From a virus, in the IMG/VR virus record IMGVR_UViG_3300028844_002785, positions 1-64,000 of that record: DNA of 64,000 nt; one strand, 5' to 3'. The stretch's first letter is position 1, and each line of letters starts with the position of its first letter. A program made the position numbers and the translations under genes. The notes below the pieces were generated by a model, which was not told where the DNA came from, searched no databases, and saw nothing but the letters and a program-made list of their open reading frames with translations. Below, piece by piece: positions 1 to 7,229 of this stretch.

Positions 1-129
1 ATGAACGACGAAATCAACGAGATCGCTTACCTAGACTGCGCCGATGTGTTCCTGCAGGAGGAACCCCGCTGGGATGACGAACCCACAGCACCCGCTGAGG
101 ATGACATCATCGACCCTGCTTTCCTCTGA
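1..129 (+). CDS. Small acidic protein, 42 aa, unknown function
   Basis: An open frame runs from the ATG at the first base to TGA and encodes a very acidic peptide (many Asp/Glu, ending DPAFL). Because the frame begins at base 1 the true start could lie further upstream. Base composition is GC-rich and host-like, as in the next three genes. I do not recognise a family. Its place at the head of a run of tiny same-strand genes fits an early-expressed accessory gene, which is inference. Confidence 0.45.
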   Translation: MNDEINEIAYLDCADVFLQEEPRWDDEPTAPAEDDIIDPAFL

Positions 130-164
130 CCCCTACCTGCTCACCCGCTCACTCACACAACACC

Positions 165-326
165 ATGAACAAAGAACAACTCATCGCTCTGCTTCGCGAC
201 GCCGGTAAAACCAGCGAAATGCTGGCACGATTGGATCAGATGCTGCTGAATCAGCAACTAGGTGCTATGCCAGACCAGACTACAGGACTTGCTGCTTATG
301 GTCGCTCTGACGAGATCGATTTCTGA
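165..326 (+). CDS. Small protein, 53 aa, unknown function
   Basis: The ATG follows a C-rich leader with no clear Shine-Dalgarno sequence. The product starts MNKEQLIALLRDAGKT and is predicted to be mostly helical in its first 35 residues, followed by a Gly/Asp-containing tail. It is GC-rich like its neighbours and unlike the bulk of the window. No family is recognised. It sits 35 bp after the first gene and 68 bp before the next, in a run of tiny same-strand genes. Confidence 0.5.
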   Translation: MNKEQLIALLRDAGKTSEMLARLDQMLLNQQLGAMPDQTTGLAAYGRSDEIDF

Positions 327-365
327 ACTGTCACAACGGCCCTCTCAGAGGAGGGGGCTATGGTC

Positions 366-399
366 TACAATAGCCACATACCAAACAAACCCACATGAC
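366..399 (+). repeat. Duplicated promoter-leader, copy 1
   Basis: These 34 bases, from a TACAAT -10-like hexamer through the ATG of the next gene, match positions 684-717 with only three mismatches. Both copies read TACAATAGCCACATAC, then an A/C-rich stretch up to ATGAC. Copy 1 lacks an obvious -35 box at 17 bp spacing, whereas copy 2 has one. Confidence 0.75.
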
Positions 400-655
400 T
401 CTGCCAACCTACGCTGTCCAACCTAACGCCTGGGGATGCTTCGATGAGGCAGGTGCTGACTACGCCATCAACATCTCACACGCTTACGAGATCTGCCGGC
501 AGTGGAGACTAGGGGGAGAGGATGGCGACATGATGATCTGGCGCTTGACATCAGGCGATCCGATCCGCTGGGTTCGTGTCTATGCTGACGAGTCAGTTGA
601 CGTTGCTACGCTGTCAGAACAGGAACTTGATCTGCTCACGATCGACAAGTGGTGA
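395..655 (+). CDS. Conserved-looking small protein, 86 aa, unknown function
   Basis: The ATG is fixed by the repeated leader that also precedes the gene at 713. The product is tryptophan-rich and acidic, with segments such as EICRQWRLGG and IRWVRVYADE that look like a small folded domain. The C-terminal part is an acidic helix (LSEQELDLLTID). I do not recognise the family. GC-rich codon use sets it apart from the structural genes downstream and suggests more recent or host-derived origin (inference). The leader shared with the gene at 713 implies co-regulation. Confidence 0.6.
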   Translation: MTLPTYAVQPNAWGCFDEAGADYAINISHAYEICRQWRLGGEDGDMMIWRLTSGDPIRWVRVYADESVDVATLSEQELDLLTIDKW

Positions 656-660
656 GATGC

Positions 661-689
661 TTGACAGCTAACCGCTTACCCTGTACAAT
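661..689 (+). promoter_or_regulatory. Sigma70-type early promoter
   Basis: TTGACA (661-666), a 17-bp spacer and TACAAT (684-689) form a near-consensus vegetative promoter 24 bp upstream of the ATG at 713. The -10 is followed by AGCCA, a discriminator also seen at 366 and 55988. Confidence 0.75.
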
Positions 690-717
690 AGCCACATACA
701 AAACAAACTCAAATGAC
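684..717 (+). repeat. Duplicated promoter-leader, copy 2
   Basis: Second copy of the 34-base leader found at 366-399, with three mismatches. It includes the -10 hexamer, the A/C-rich untranslated leader and the ATGAC start of the gene at 713. Confidence 0.75.
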
Positions 718-934
718 ATCCGCCACTCAGAACCTGCTCGACATTGCCACCGCCCTACAGGCAGAAGGCAAGACCGTCAAGGTCACAGTGCTCCGCCCCT
801 CACGTCGCGGCGTCAAGTCACTCAGCGGTAAACGTGCTTGGGCAAACGCTGCTCCTAAGGGTTCGTTCCAGCACGGCAGTGTCCCTGGTGCTGCTTCAGT
901 CAAATCAGGCAACAAGTGCTCTAAGGCCATGTGA
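713..934 (+). CDS. Small basic protein, 73 aa, unknown function
   Basis: The start is set by the promoter-leader at 661-717. The N-terminal 25 residues form a likely helix followed by a beta strand (KTVKVTVLR). The rest is basic and rich in Gly, Ala, Ser and Lys with little predicted order, which could suit nucleic-acid or host-protein binding. No family is recognised. It has a near-consensus host-type promoter of its own, so early expression is the best inference. An overlapping frame at 744-998 is judged a shadow. Confidence 0.55.
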   Translation: MTSATQNLLDIATALQAEGKTVKVTVLRPSRRGVKSLSGKRAWANAAPKGSFQHGSVPGAASVKSGNKCSKAM

Positions 935-979
935 GGTGCTAACGGGGCACCTGCCCTATGGTATGGGGGCGAAAACCCC
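934..979 (+). terminator. Two small hairpins after the GC-rich gene cluster
   Basis: AGGTGC/GCACCT (934-939 with 947-952) and GGGG-CGAAAA-CCCC (966-969 with 976-979) are GC-rich stem-loops directly after the stop at 932-934. Neither is followed by a T-run, so intrinsic termination is uncertain. They lie at the boundary between GC-rich and AT-rich DNA. Confidence 0.35.
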
Positions 980-1058
980 TAACTACCCTAATCTATAACG
1001 GACCGGATTCGACCTCTAAGTATCCCTCATATATAAAAAAATTCTCCCAGAAAAAAAC

Positions 1059-1187
1059 ATGAATTTAACCTTGAAGGAACTCGACGAACTATTAAGTATT
1101 CTGCAAGAGACACCAAGAACCACAAAAGAACGCACAGAACTGGTAAAGCGGTTAGAGGATTATCGACTACGTATGACGACAGTATGA
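1059..1187 (+). CDS. Small helical protein, 42 aa
   Basis: The ATG follows a leader of A-runs and the frame closes at TGA in an ATGA overlap with the next gene, so the two are translationally coupled. The product (MNLTLKELDELLSILQETP and a basic helix ending RLRMTTV) is charged and almost entirely helical, compatible with a short helix-turn-helix or coiled coil. No function is recognised. Confidence 0.55.
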   Translation: MNLTLKELDELLSILQETPRTTKERTELVKRLEDYRLRMTTV

Positions 1188-1348
1188 CTAAGACTACACC
1201 AGAGAATGTGAGAGAAGCGCATGAAGGATTATTTTATGCAACAATGAATTTACCAGCAGCTGCAAAACATTGTGGAATGACAGAGAAGGAGATGAAGATG
1301 ACATTTTGGGAGTTTCTCAAATACAATCCTCCGAACTGGGTCGAATGA
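1184..1348 (+). CDS. Conserved cyanophage small protein, 54 aa
   Basis: It starts in the ATGA overlap with the gene before. The product contains NLPAAAKHCGMTEKEMKMTF, which has the spacing of a helix-turn-helix (AAKHCGMTEKEMK), followed by WEFLKYNPPNW. I know similar short proteins from many T4-like cyanophages, always as hypotheticals. A DNA-binding regulatory role is possible but unproven. It is directly followed by the inverted repeat and AbrB-like gene at 1379. Confidence 0.65.
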   Translation: MTKTTPENVREAHEGLFYATMNLPAAAKHCGMTEKEMKMTFWEFLKYNPPNWVE

Positions 1349-1351
1349 TAT

Positions 1352-1366
1352 ATACTGAGACAGTAT
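1352..1366. promoter_or_regulatory. Inverted repeat upstream of the AbrB-like gene
   Basis: ATACTG-AGA-CAGTAT is a perfect 6-bp inverted repeat with a 3-bp centre, lying 12 bp upstream of the ATG at 1379. It could be an operator for the AbrB-like product or a leader hairpin. No convincing -35 box accompanies the TATACT inside it. Confidence 0.4.
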
Positions 1367-1378
1367 TAGTACAGACAC

Positions 1379-1558
1379 ATGTCATATAATATAACTACCA
1401 CAGAGGTAGAATTCGACGAAAACTCGGAAGAGTATGTTGTAAAAATTCCCCAGGATATTTTGGAAGAATTAGATTGGAGAGAGGGAGATACACTAGAATG
1501 GCAGTTCTGGGACTATGATAACCTTCCAGGCCTGCGCCTACATAAGGTAGGTGAATAA
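1379..1558 (+). CDS. AbrB/MazE-like swapped-hairpin DNA-binding protein, 59 aa
   Basis: The central part reads VVKIPQDILEELDWREGDTL, which follows the AbrB/SpoVT/MazE pattern: a beta strand, IP-x-x-(I/L)-x-x-(L), then W-x-x-GD-x-(L/V). It ends LRLHKVGE, the usual closing strand. Such proteins form swapped-hairpin dimers that bind DNA as transition-state regulators or as antitoxins. No toxin gene is adjacent, so an autoregulated transcription factor is more likely. The inverted repeat at 1352-1366 is a candidate binding site. Function is inferred from fold pattern only. Confidence 0.65.
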   Translation: MSYNITTTEVEFDENSEEYVVKIPQDILEELDWREGDTLEWQFWDYDNLPGLRLHKVGE

Positions 1559-1577
1559 GCTCGATTTTCTATAAGAG

Positions 1578-4500
1578 ATGGCAAAGAAACAAAGAGTCCG
1601 TATTAAGAATTCTCGACCCCGACATAATTTTGATACAGATATAATTAGTAATACAGCCCAAGAGGGTTCATCAAGTGCAAGCGGTACTGATGATAGTTGT
1701 ACAGCCCCTGCTCCTGTTGGTGGCGGGACATCAGAGATTAATAGTATTGTAAAACATTCCATACATGAAGTTGGTCAGAGTGGTAGTTCCTTTCCTGGCA
1801 CAGACTCTTATGGTAATGACATGGAGGGAGCGACCTTCGCTGACCGAGAGAAACTATATCATAGATATGATTTACTTGAAGGACTTGCAGAGAATGGATT
1901 AGTTGATCAAGAAGGATTTCCTGTTAATGATAGTGATGTAACAGCACGTCAATATGTTTATGATCAACCTACACAAGAAAGAAGAAGTTCAACTGGTCCA
2001 CAGAATCTCATTCGTAAAGAAGAAGACTCAACAGCTCTTCTATCTTCACATGATGAAGAATATTTTCAACATCTCTTTAGTTGGCCGACAAATCATACAT
2101 TAAGATCTCGAAAGATTGGAGGTTTTATTGAGTTAACTACTGTAACTACTACGACTACTAGTACTGCAGAAAGTACACCTGGAGCAGGTGATGGAACATC
2201 TTGTAGTACATCATCTACAAGTTATACGTTACATCCTCAAGCACAATATTATAATGTTAATTTTACATTAGCAGATGTAGAAACAAAAATATATCAACCA
2301 AATCCAGAAGCTGGTAGTACAAAGGGTGATAAGGTTTGGAATTATAATACATTAACATTTGATCCAACTACAGGTAAGTTGCAAAATAAGGATCAAGATC
2401 TTCGTAGCAAACTTGGTGATCCAATCGTTTATTATGGAGATAGTCATTCAAACGCAATCTTCTTTAATTACTTACAAGATACATCTAAATTTACCTCTGT
2501 CGTAACTCATGATTTTGATGACAATAATAATATAGATAATAATTTTAATGTATCTGGTAATATTGATGTTGTTGCAAAAAACATGCAGGATCCAGGTGGA
2601 TCTAATGATTCAAAGAATAGAAAACATTATGAGATAACTTTTCCTAAAGATATTGTTAATACCGGAGATATACGAATTCATTTTAATGAAAAAACAACAG
2701 CATCTGGTTTATCTCGTAGTAGATTATACGTATCCAGAATAAAGCAAATTGGTACCAGAAAGATCAGAGCATGGTTCCAGACTGAAGACGGTAATACATT
2801 TGCACGTAACTGGACTGTATCTATAGGTGGTGGAGAGACTGGTACGACTAATGTTATTGGTATTGGTGATACTCTTAATGGTGGAACAGTAACTAATGTT
2901 GTTAACTATGTTGAAGATGTAGCGCTTCTTAGAATGGTTGTTGAACAACCAAAAAAAGGTGTAGAAGATCGTGCAATTACTCAAGCAGATTTCCTTGCAT
3001 TAACTAATCCAGATGGTTCATCACAGAATTTAGATGTTGCAGATTATGCAGGAACTAGATCATGGTTAAAACTTAATGATGTTAGAGATATTAATAAGGG
3101 AATGGATGTTCAAGGAGATGGTATTAAGACTATAACTACAACTATTACTGGTGTAGACTATACTAAAAATATTATTTACATTACTGACACTGTAAAAAGT
3201 AAAAAATTAAAGAACCTAAAATTTATTGATAGTGCATGTAATCGTGTAAGTATGCATACAATGTGTTATGCTACTCTGTCTGGTGCTAATGATTTTTCAA
3301 TAGATACAGATTATCCTGTTACTAGAAACGGTCAGACCGTATGTTCAATTAAAGCAAGAGCAGGTAAAGGTATCTTAAACAGGTCTGGAATTGTTGGAAC
3401 ATGGTTTAGTGAAGTAAAACATGAGATTGAATATCAACCTATTTTCTATGGAAGTGACACTAGTTGCGAAAAAGAACTGGATAGTGATGAATTTGGTGAG
3501 TATACATTAGGAACGATTATTTGGGATGACGATACAAGAACGGAAAGTGTATATCTTTTAACAGATCCTGCGGATAATTTTGCATATACTGCAAGTCAAG
3601 TTCATTTTGCACTTACATATGCACCTATTGATCAAGCAACACTAAAAAAAATTGATCGACAAGTTGCAAGAGAGTTAGGTAATGCGAAACCTGATAGTTT
3701 TTTAGATAGAATGAATGAAGAAAATCCTAGTCTTACTACTAGATATATTATTTTTAACAAAGTTTCTGATCATTGCAAGAATGTTTTGAGTGAAAAGAAA
3801 GCATCTGCAGTATTTGATGACATCTGTAGAGACGATATTCAACCATCATACTTTGAAATGTATGACGGTATCAGTGAACAGACTTTTTTACAAGCAAATA
3901 TTACTGCTGTAGAACAAGATGTTCTTGATTATTGCGGAATAAATAACCCGACTATAAATCCAGTGTTAGAAGGTGCGGAACAAGCAGCTTCTACTAGTGA
4001 TGTTTTACCGACAGAGTACTATAAACAGTTTATTTCTAATCCAGATTCTCTGATGAATAGACTTAAGAACGGATTTGATATCGTAGAAAAAGCACGTCCT
4101 AAGAATAAAGTTGATAGATTACCTCCACAGATTGTAGGAGAGGATCAATCGGGTAGAGTTTTTACTAAAACAAGTTTTAGAGATCTTCCTCCACGAACAG
4201 ATAGAGTAGGATATTTTTGTAACGACTTGGTTATTACTGATGATAAGTATCTAAATCCTATTCTAAATCTAGATCCACAAACAACTATCAATCAACCAAA
4301 GATAATTGTTAGGTCAAGACCAAAATGGACAGCGAGTAATGCAGGACAGACTTGGCCAATTAGTATTAGTAGTCCCGCCGGAATACTAACAACTTCAATG
4401 AGTGTCACTGTAAATAATTCTGGTGGTCATGTAGGTAATATCACAACTAGTGCTGGTGCTGTCTCAGCACCTGTTACTATTACTACTGGTATTCCTTTAT

Positions 4501-5453
4501 CCGGTAATACAACAACAACAACATGTTCTATTGCATGGATTCCTCTTAGAAGTAAAACAGATTCAGAAAACGAACAGTATTGTACTAGAGATGCTTTCCC
4601 TAATGTCTATACAATTTCCACTAACATTGCTAGACCACCTGGTGGAAATCATGATGATGCTTTCGCTAAAACAGATATGAGAGATTTACTTTATCTAGAG
4701 AGACCAAAAGATGGAAATGATAATTATATTAATGATATGTTGACGTTACCTTCTCATGTAATATACCCGGCAACTATATGGGAACCAAATGTTAATTTCC
4801 AACAAGACTTTTACAAAATACTTGAATTTAGATTACAGGAACATTCTGAACTAATTTCTGAAACTATTCAAAATAAAGGCAATCCTTATGTAGATAAAGC
4901 AATATCAGTTAAACTTACGAAAGATTTAAAAGATGGTGATACTAATATTACTGTAGAATCAACAGGAGAATTTTTATCTTCTGGATATTTGATTATTCCA
5001 AAGTATACTAAAAAAGTTGTTTCTTTAGAAACTGGTAATAATAGTGGATATTATACTTACAGTGGAGAAGAAATTATTTACTATGGTTCAAAAACAGAAA
5101 CAAAGTTTAAGAATATTCAAAGAGGTATGTTTGGTACAACTTCTGGATTTGAAGAAACTGTATCAGTTGAATCTATAGAAGAAGGTGTTAGATATAAAAT
5201 TGCATCTTTAGGATCTAGTAACTGGGAAAAGATTGGTGCTGGTAAAAATCCATCTGTAGGTCATGTTTTTACTGCAAATAAATATGATGGTGTTGGTACT
5301 GGTACAGTTATTGTATTTGGTACGTGTCCTGATGAAACACCAGATGAAGAATTACTAACAGCATTGTTATCAAGTCCTAAAATTCCTGTTATAACTAGTT
5401 ACGAAAAAGGATTTAGTATTGCTCAACACTCAGTCTTTACACTAAAATACTAA
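1578..5453 (+). CDS. Large virion structural protein, 1291 aa (baseplate/hub region)
   Basis: This large protein precedes the PAAR spike-tip gene by one base and opens the baseplate block, so a place in the baseplate hub, spike or an attached fibre is likely. No enzymatic motif is visible. The N-terminus is basic and low-complexity (Ser/Thr/Gly-rich, with a run of Thr near residue 190-200). The middle is acidic and mixed. The C-terminus carries two modules found in other phage tail proteins: an EEIIYYG...F..I.RGM.GTTSG segment (around 5064-5150), also present in gp7 and the DUF4815 protein, and a Y-x-I-A-S-L-G-S...W-x-x-I-G-A segment (around 5190-5325). Its gene order resembles that of cyanophage structural proteins annotated as hypothetical. 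The exact T4 equivalent, if any, is unclear. Confidence 0.6.
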   Translation: MAKKQRVRIKNSRPRHNFDTDIISNTAQEGSSSASGTDDSCTAPAPVGGGTSEINSIVKHSIHEVGQSGSSFPGTDSYGNDMEGATFADREKLYHRYDLLEGLAENGLVDQEGFPVNDSDVTARQYVYDQPTQERRSSTGPQNLIRKEEDSTALLSSHDEEYFQHLFSWPTNHTLRSRKIGGFIELTTVTTTTTSTAESTPGAGDGTSCSTSSTSYTLHPQAQYYNVNFTLADVETKIYQPNPEAGSTKGDKVWNYNTLTFDPTTGKLQNKDQDLRSKLGDPIVYYGDSHSNAIFFNYLQDTSKFTSVVTHDFDDNNNIDNNFNVSGNIDVVAKNMQDPGGSNDSKNRKHYEITFPKDIVNTGDIRIHFNEKTTASGLSRSRLYVSRIKQIGTRKIRAWFQTEDGNTFARNWTVSIGGGETGTTNVIGIGDTLNGGTVTNVVNYVEDVALLRMVVEQPKKGVEDRAITQADFLALTNPDGSSQNLDVADYAGTRSWLKLNDVRDINKGMDVQGDGIKTITTTITGVDYTKNIIYITDTVKSKKLKNLKFIDSACNRVSMHTMCYATLSGANDFSIDTDYPVTRNGQTVCSIKARAGKGILNRSGIVGTWFSEVKHEIEYQPIFYGSDTSCEKELDSDEFGEYTLGTIIWDDDTRTESVYLLTDPADNFAYTASQVHFALTYAPIDQATLKKIDRQVARELGNAKPDSFLDRMNEENPSLTTRYIIFNKVSDHCKNVLSEKKASAVFDDICRDDIQPSYFEMYDGISEQTFLQANITAVEQDVLDYCGINNPTINPVLEGAEQAASTSDVLPTEYYKQFISNPDSLMNRLKNGFDIVEKARPKNKVDRLPPQIVGEDQSGRVFTKTSFRDLPPRTDRVGYFCNDLVITDDKYLNPILNLDPQTTINQPKIIVRSRPKWTASNAGQTWPISISSPAGILTTSMSVTVNNSGGHVGNITTSAGAVSAPVTITTGIPLSGNTTTTTCSIAWIPLRSKTDSENEQYCTRDAFPNVYTISTNIARPPGGNHDDAFAKTDMRDLLYLERPKDGNDNYINDMLTLPSHVIYPATIWEPNVNFQQDFYKILEFRLQEHSELISETIQNKGNPYVDKAISVKLTKDLKDGDTNITVESTGEFLSSGYLIIPKYTKKVVSLETGNNSGYYTYSGEEIIYYGSKTETKFKNIQRGMFGTTSGFEETVSVESIEEGVRYKIASLGSSNWEKIGAGKNPSVGHVFTANKYDGVGTGTVIVFGTCPDETPDEELLTALLSSPKIPVITSYEKGFSIAQHSVFTLKY

Positions 5454-5454
5454 T

Positions 5455-5724
5455 ATGGCAAGACCAATTTCAAATTTCGGTGATCCTAATACCGGTGGTG
5501 GTATTATTATTAGTACAAAATGTCCCAATATAATTACTGGAGGACGCCCAGTAGCGACTACAGGAGACATTGTGTCTCCTCATGACTCTAAACCCACTCA
5601 TTTTTCTGTTACAGGCCCTGGAAATTTTAGATATTTGAATAATGGAACTCCAACAAACGCTGTTGGTGACTTTGATACATGTTTTCACATAAGATTGGGT
5701 GGAACTCCCAATTTTTTACATTGA
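5455..5724 (+). CDS. PAAR-motif baseplate spike tip protein (gp5.4-like), 89 aa
   Basis: The product has the PAAR pattern: short length, an N-terminal MARPISNFGDP, glycine-rich strands, VATTGDIVSPH with a conserved His, and two further His residues (THFSV and CFHIRLGG) suited to binding a metal ion at the cone tip. PAAR proteins sharpen the central spike of contractile tails and the type VI secretion needle. It follows the 1291-aa protein by one base, which fits a hub/spike operon. Its stop codon overlaps the -35 box of the promoter at 5721. Confidence 0.85.
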   Translation: MARPISNFGDPNTGGGIIISTKCPNIITGGRPVATTGDIVSPHDSKPTHFSVTGPGNFRYLNNGTPTNAVGDFDTCFHIRLGGTPNFLH

Positions 5725-5749
5725 CATTTGACTCTTTTTCGTCTAAAAT
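5721..5749 (+). promoter_or_regulatory. Sigma70-type promoter
   Basis: TTGACA (5721-5726), 17 bp, TAAAAT (5744-5749), ending 21 bp before the ATG at 5771. The -35 overlaps the stop codon of the PAAR gene. An early-type promoter inside the structural block is unusual and separates the 5771-6567 pair from the baseplate operon. Confidence 0.65.
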
Positions 5750-5770
5750 ACTGAAAGTTACCTAAAAAAT

Positions 5771-5917
5771 ATGGCTAAATCAAAAGTTGGACTGTCTGGT
5801 GGTGTTTTTATCGAAGCAAAACCTAAAATGACTCGTCAGGGTCAAGGGAAAAACACCAAATATGCTTCTACATCACGTAATAATGCTAAAAAAGCATATC
5901 GTGGTCAGGGTAAATGA
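5771..5917 (+). CDS. Small basic conserved protein, 48 aa
   Basis: MAKSKVGLSGGVFIEAKPK followed by a Lys/Arg/Asn/Gln-rich tail with no hydrophobic core beyond the first 16 residues. It is strongly basic and probably unstructured in part, so nucleic-acid binding or association with acidic proteins is conceivable. It has a good vegetative promoter just upstream and overlaps the next gene through ATGA. The function is not known to me. Confidence 0.6.
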   Translation: MAKSKVGLSGGVFIEAKPKMTRQGQGKNTKYASTSRNNAKKAYRGQGK

Positions 5918-6567
5918 GTTTAGTAGTCAACTTACCAGCAAAAAAGGTGTATGTAAGGAAAGAATACCTTACTGATCACCAGACTGGTTTTGGCGAATTT
6001 GTTGAGGGTGTCTGGGTATCGGCAAAATCCATACCTGGACGTGCTTTCTATTTTGAGACCTATCTTCCTGAGTATGGTGCAATATATGATAAGCTACCAA
6101 TCAGTGCGTTCCTGGACCGCCCAGAGACCCCTCAACCAGACTTAGATCTACCCAACCTACAGTTTTGGAACTGTATGGATTATGGAGTTGTGGCAATTCA
6201 AAAACAATTTATTGCTTCGATGGATATTGAACTCCGAACTCGTAATTTTGGATCTATATCCGGTGAATATCTATTTACTTTAGATAATTATCATAGCGAT
6301 GTTAATATTATTGATACCAATGTGAGTGAAGACCCACAAGAACACAAATCCCATAATTGTATACTAATTGAAAACGGTCAGTTTGCCCTGTACCCAAACA
6401 ATAGAATGCGAATTTACGATCTATCTATTACACCCGAAACTCCTAAGACCCCAGATTTTAAAGTTTCGACAAAATACTATCAAGTTGAAAATGGCACAAA
6501 ATGGGGTCGTTTAGGTCAGACAGATGAATACTTTTGGCAAACAGAAACCGAAAGTAAAAATAAATAG
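5914..6567 (+). CDS. Conserved cyanophage protein, 217 aa, unknown function
   Basis: The product begins with LPAKKVYVRKEYL, then GVWVSAKSIPGRAFYFETYL and YGAIYDKLPISAF, a beta-rich and aromatic pattern that I associate with a protein widespread in T4-like cyanophages but without assigned role. No enzymatic signature, signal peptide or membrane segment is visible. It is coupled by ATGA to the 48-aa basic gene and read from the vegetative promoter at 5721. It may therefore be an early protein even though baseplate genes surround it. Confidence 0.65.
   Translation: MSLVVNLPAKKVYVRKEYLTDHQTGFGEFVEGVWVSAKSIPGRAFYFETYLPEYGAIYDKLPISAFLDRPETPQPDLDLPNLQFWNCMDYGVVAIQKQFIASMDIELRTRNFGSISGEYLFTLDNYHSDVNIIDTNVSEDPQEHKSHNCILIENGQFALYPNNRMRIYDLSITPETPKTPDFKVSTKYYQVENGTKWGRLGQTDEYFWQTETESKNK
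6560..6566 (+). promoter_or_regulatory. Late promoter-like ATAAATA
   Basis: ATAAATA overlapping the stop of the 217-aa gene and 24 bp upstream of the ATG at 6590. It matches the T4-type late -10 element read by gp55. Confidence 0.5.
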
Positions 6568-6589
6568 TTAACATACAATTGCTAAAATT

Positions 6590-6751
6590 ATGGCTAATTC
6601 CCCAAATCCAGATTATATCCCGTCTATAATGAGTGATGAATTTGGTACTGTAGTTTTAATTACCAATCCAAAATCAGACAAATATCTTAAGAGTGTTAAA
6701 ACATCAATTATGCGGGAAGATGATTTTCGTAAAAAAATAGCCAAGAACTGA
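6590..6751 (+). CDS. Small protein, 53 aa, unknown function
   Basis: A short frame with ATG 24 bp after a late promoter element. The product has a Pro-rich start (MANSPNPDYIP), a strand (FGTVVLITNPK) and a basic helical tail ending RKKIAKN. It lies immediately upstream of gene 25 in the same orientation. No family is recognised; its spacing and late element support it being real. Confidence 0.5.
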   Translation: MANSPNPDYIPSIMSDEFGTVVLITNPKSDKYLKSVKTSIMREDDFRKKIAKN

Positions 6752-6784
6752 TATACATAGTATAACGGTAAAATTTATGCTATA

Positions 6785-7225
6785 ATGATTGGTTCCACAG
6801 CCAATAAACGATCACTCAGTAGTGAGTTCTTAGGTAAAGTTTCTAGGTCTTTTAAAGATTTAAGTTTTAACTTTACTAAGAACCCTATTACTAATGACAT
6901 TGTAGTACTCAAAAATGAAGAGTCTATAAAACAATCTGTAAAAAATTTAGTTCTGACTAAACTTGGTGAAAGACCTTTTAGTCCAGAACTTGGAACAGAC
7001 TGTACTTCATATCTATTTGAACTTAATAAAAATATTGCTTCTAATGAATTAATTCAACAGATTGAAGTTGTTCTAGAAACTTATGAATCTAGGATAATTT
7101 TACAACAAATAGATGTTGATACTGACGATAGGCTAAACTCTTTTGATATAAGCATTGAATATTTAATCGTTGGTCTTCCACCAGAAGTCCAAAACTTATC
7201 TTTTATTTTAGTCAGAGAAAGTTAA
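6785..7225 (+). CDS. 25: gp25-like baseplate wedge subunit, 146 aa
   Basis: This is the gp25 family of baseplate wedge proteins. The region LVLTKLGERPFSPELGTDCT carries the family's hallmark G-E-R-x-F-x-P-x-x-G, and the C-terminal half is the expected alternating beta/alpha pattern ending in a strand. The length is close to T4 gp25 (132 aa). gp25 joins gp6 and gp53 in the wedge and initiates sheath assembly through its sheath-like handshake fold. Gene 6 follows after 4 bp. Confidence 0.93.
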   Translation: MIGSTANKRSLSSEFLGKVSRSFKDLSFNFTKNPITNDIVVLKNEESIKQSVKNLVLTKLGERPFSPELGTDCTSYLFELNKNIASNELIQQIEVVLETYESRIILQQIDVDTDDRLNSFDISIEYLIVGLPPEVQNLSFILVRES

Positions 7226-7229
7226 TTAA

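Noticed and set aside
649-998. Overlapping frames at 649-831 and 744-998 (plus) and 727-930 (minus)
   Set aside because: They overlap the gene at 713, which alone has the promoter-leader and a start in register; the others are shadows of GC-rich coding DNA.
1000-1022. GGATTCGAC, the motif near the 5' end of tmRNA, and on the other strand a partial tRNA T-arm
   Set aside because: No acceptor stem, CCA end, anticodon arm or tag-reading frame can be built around it, and the T-loop is one base short; it is a chance match.
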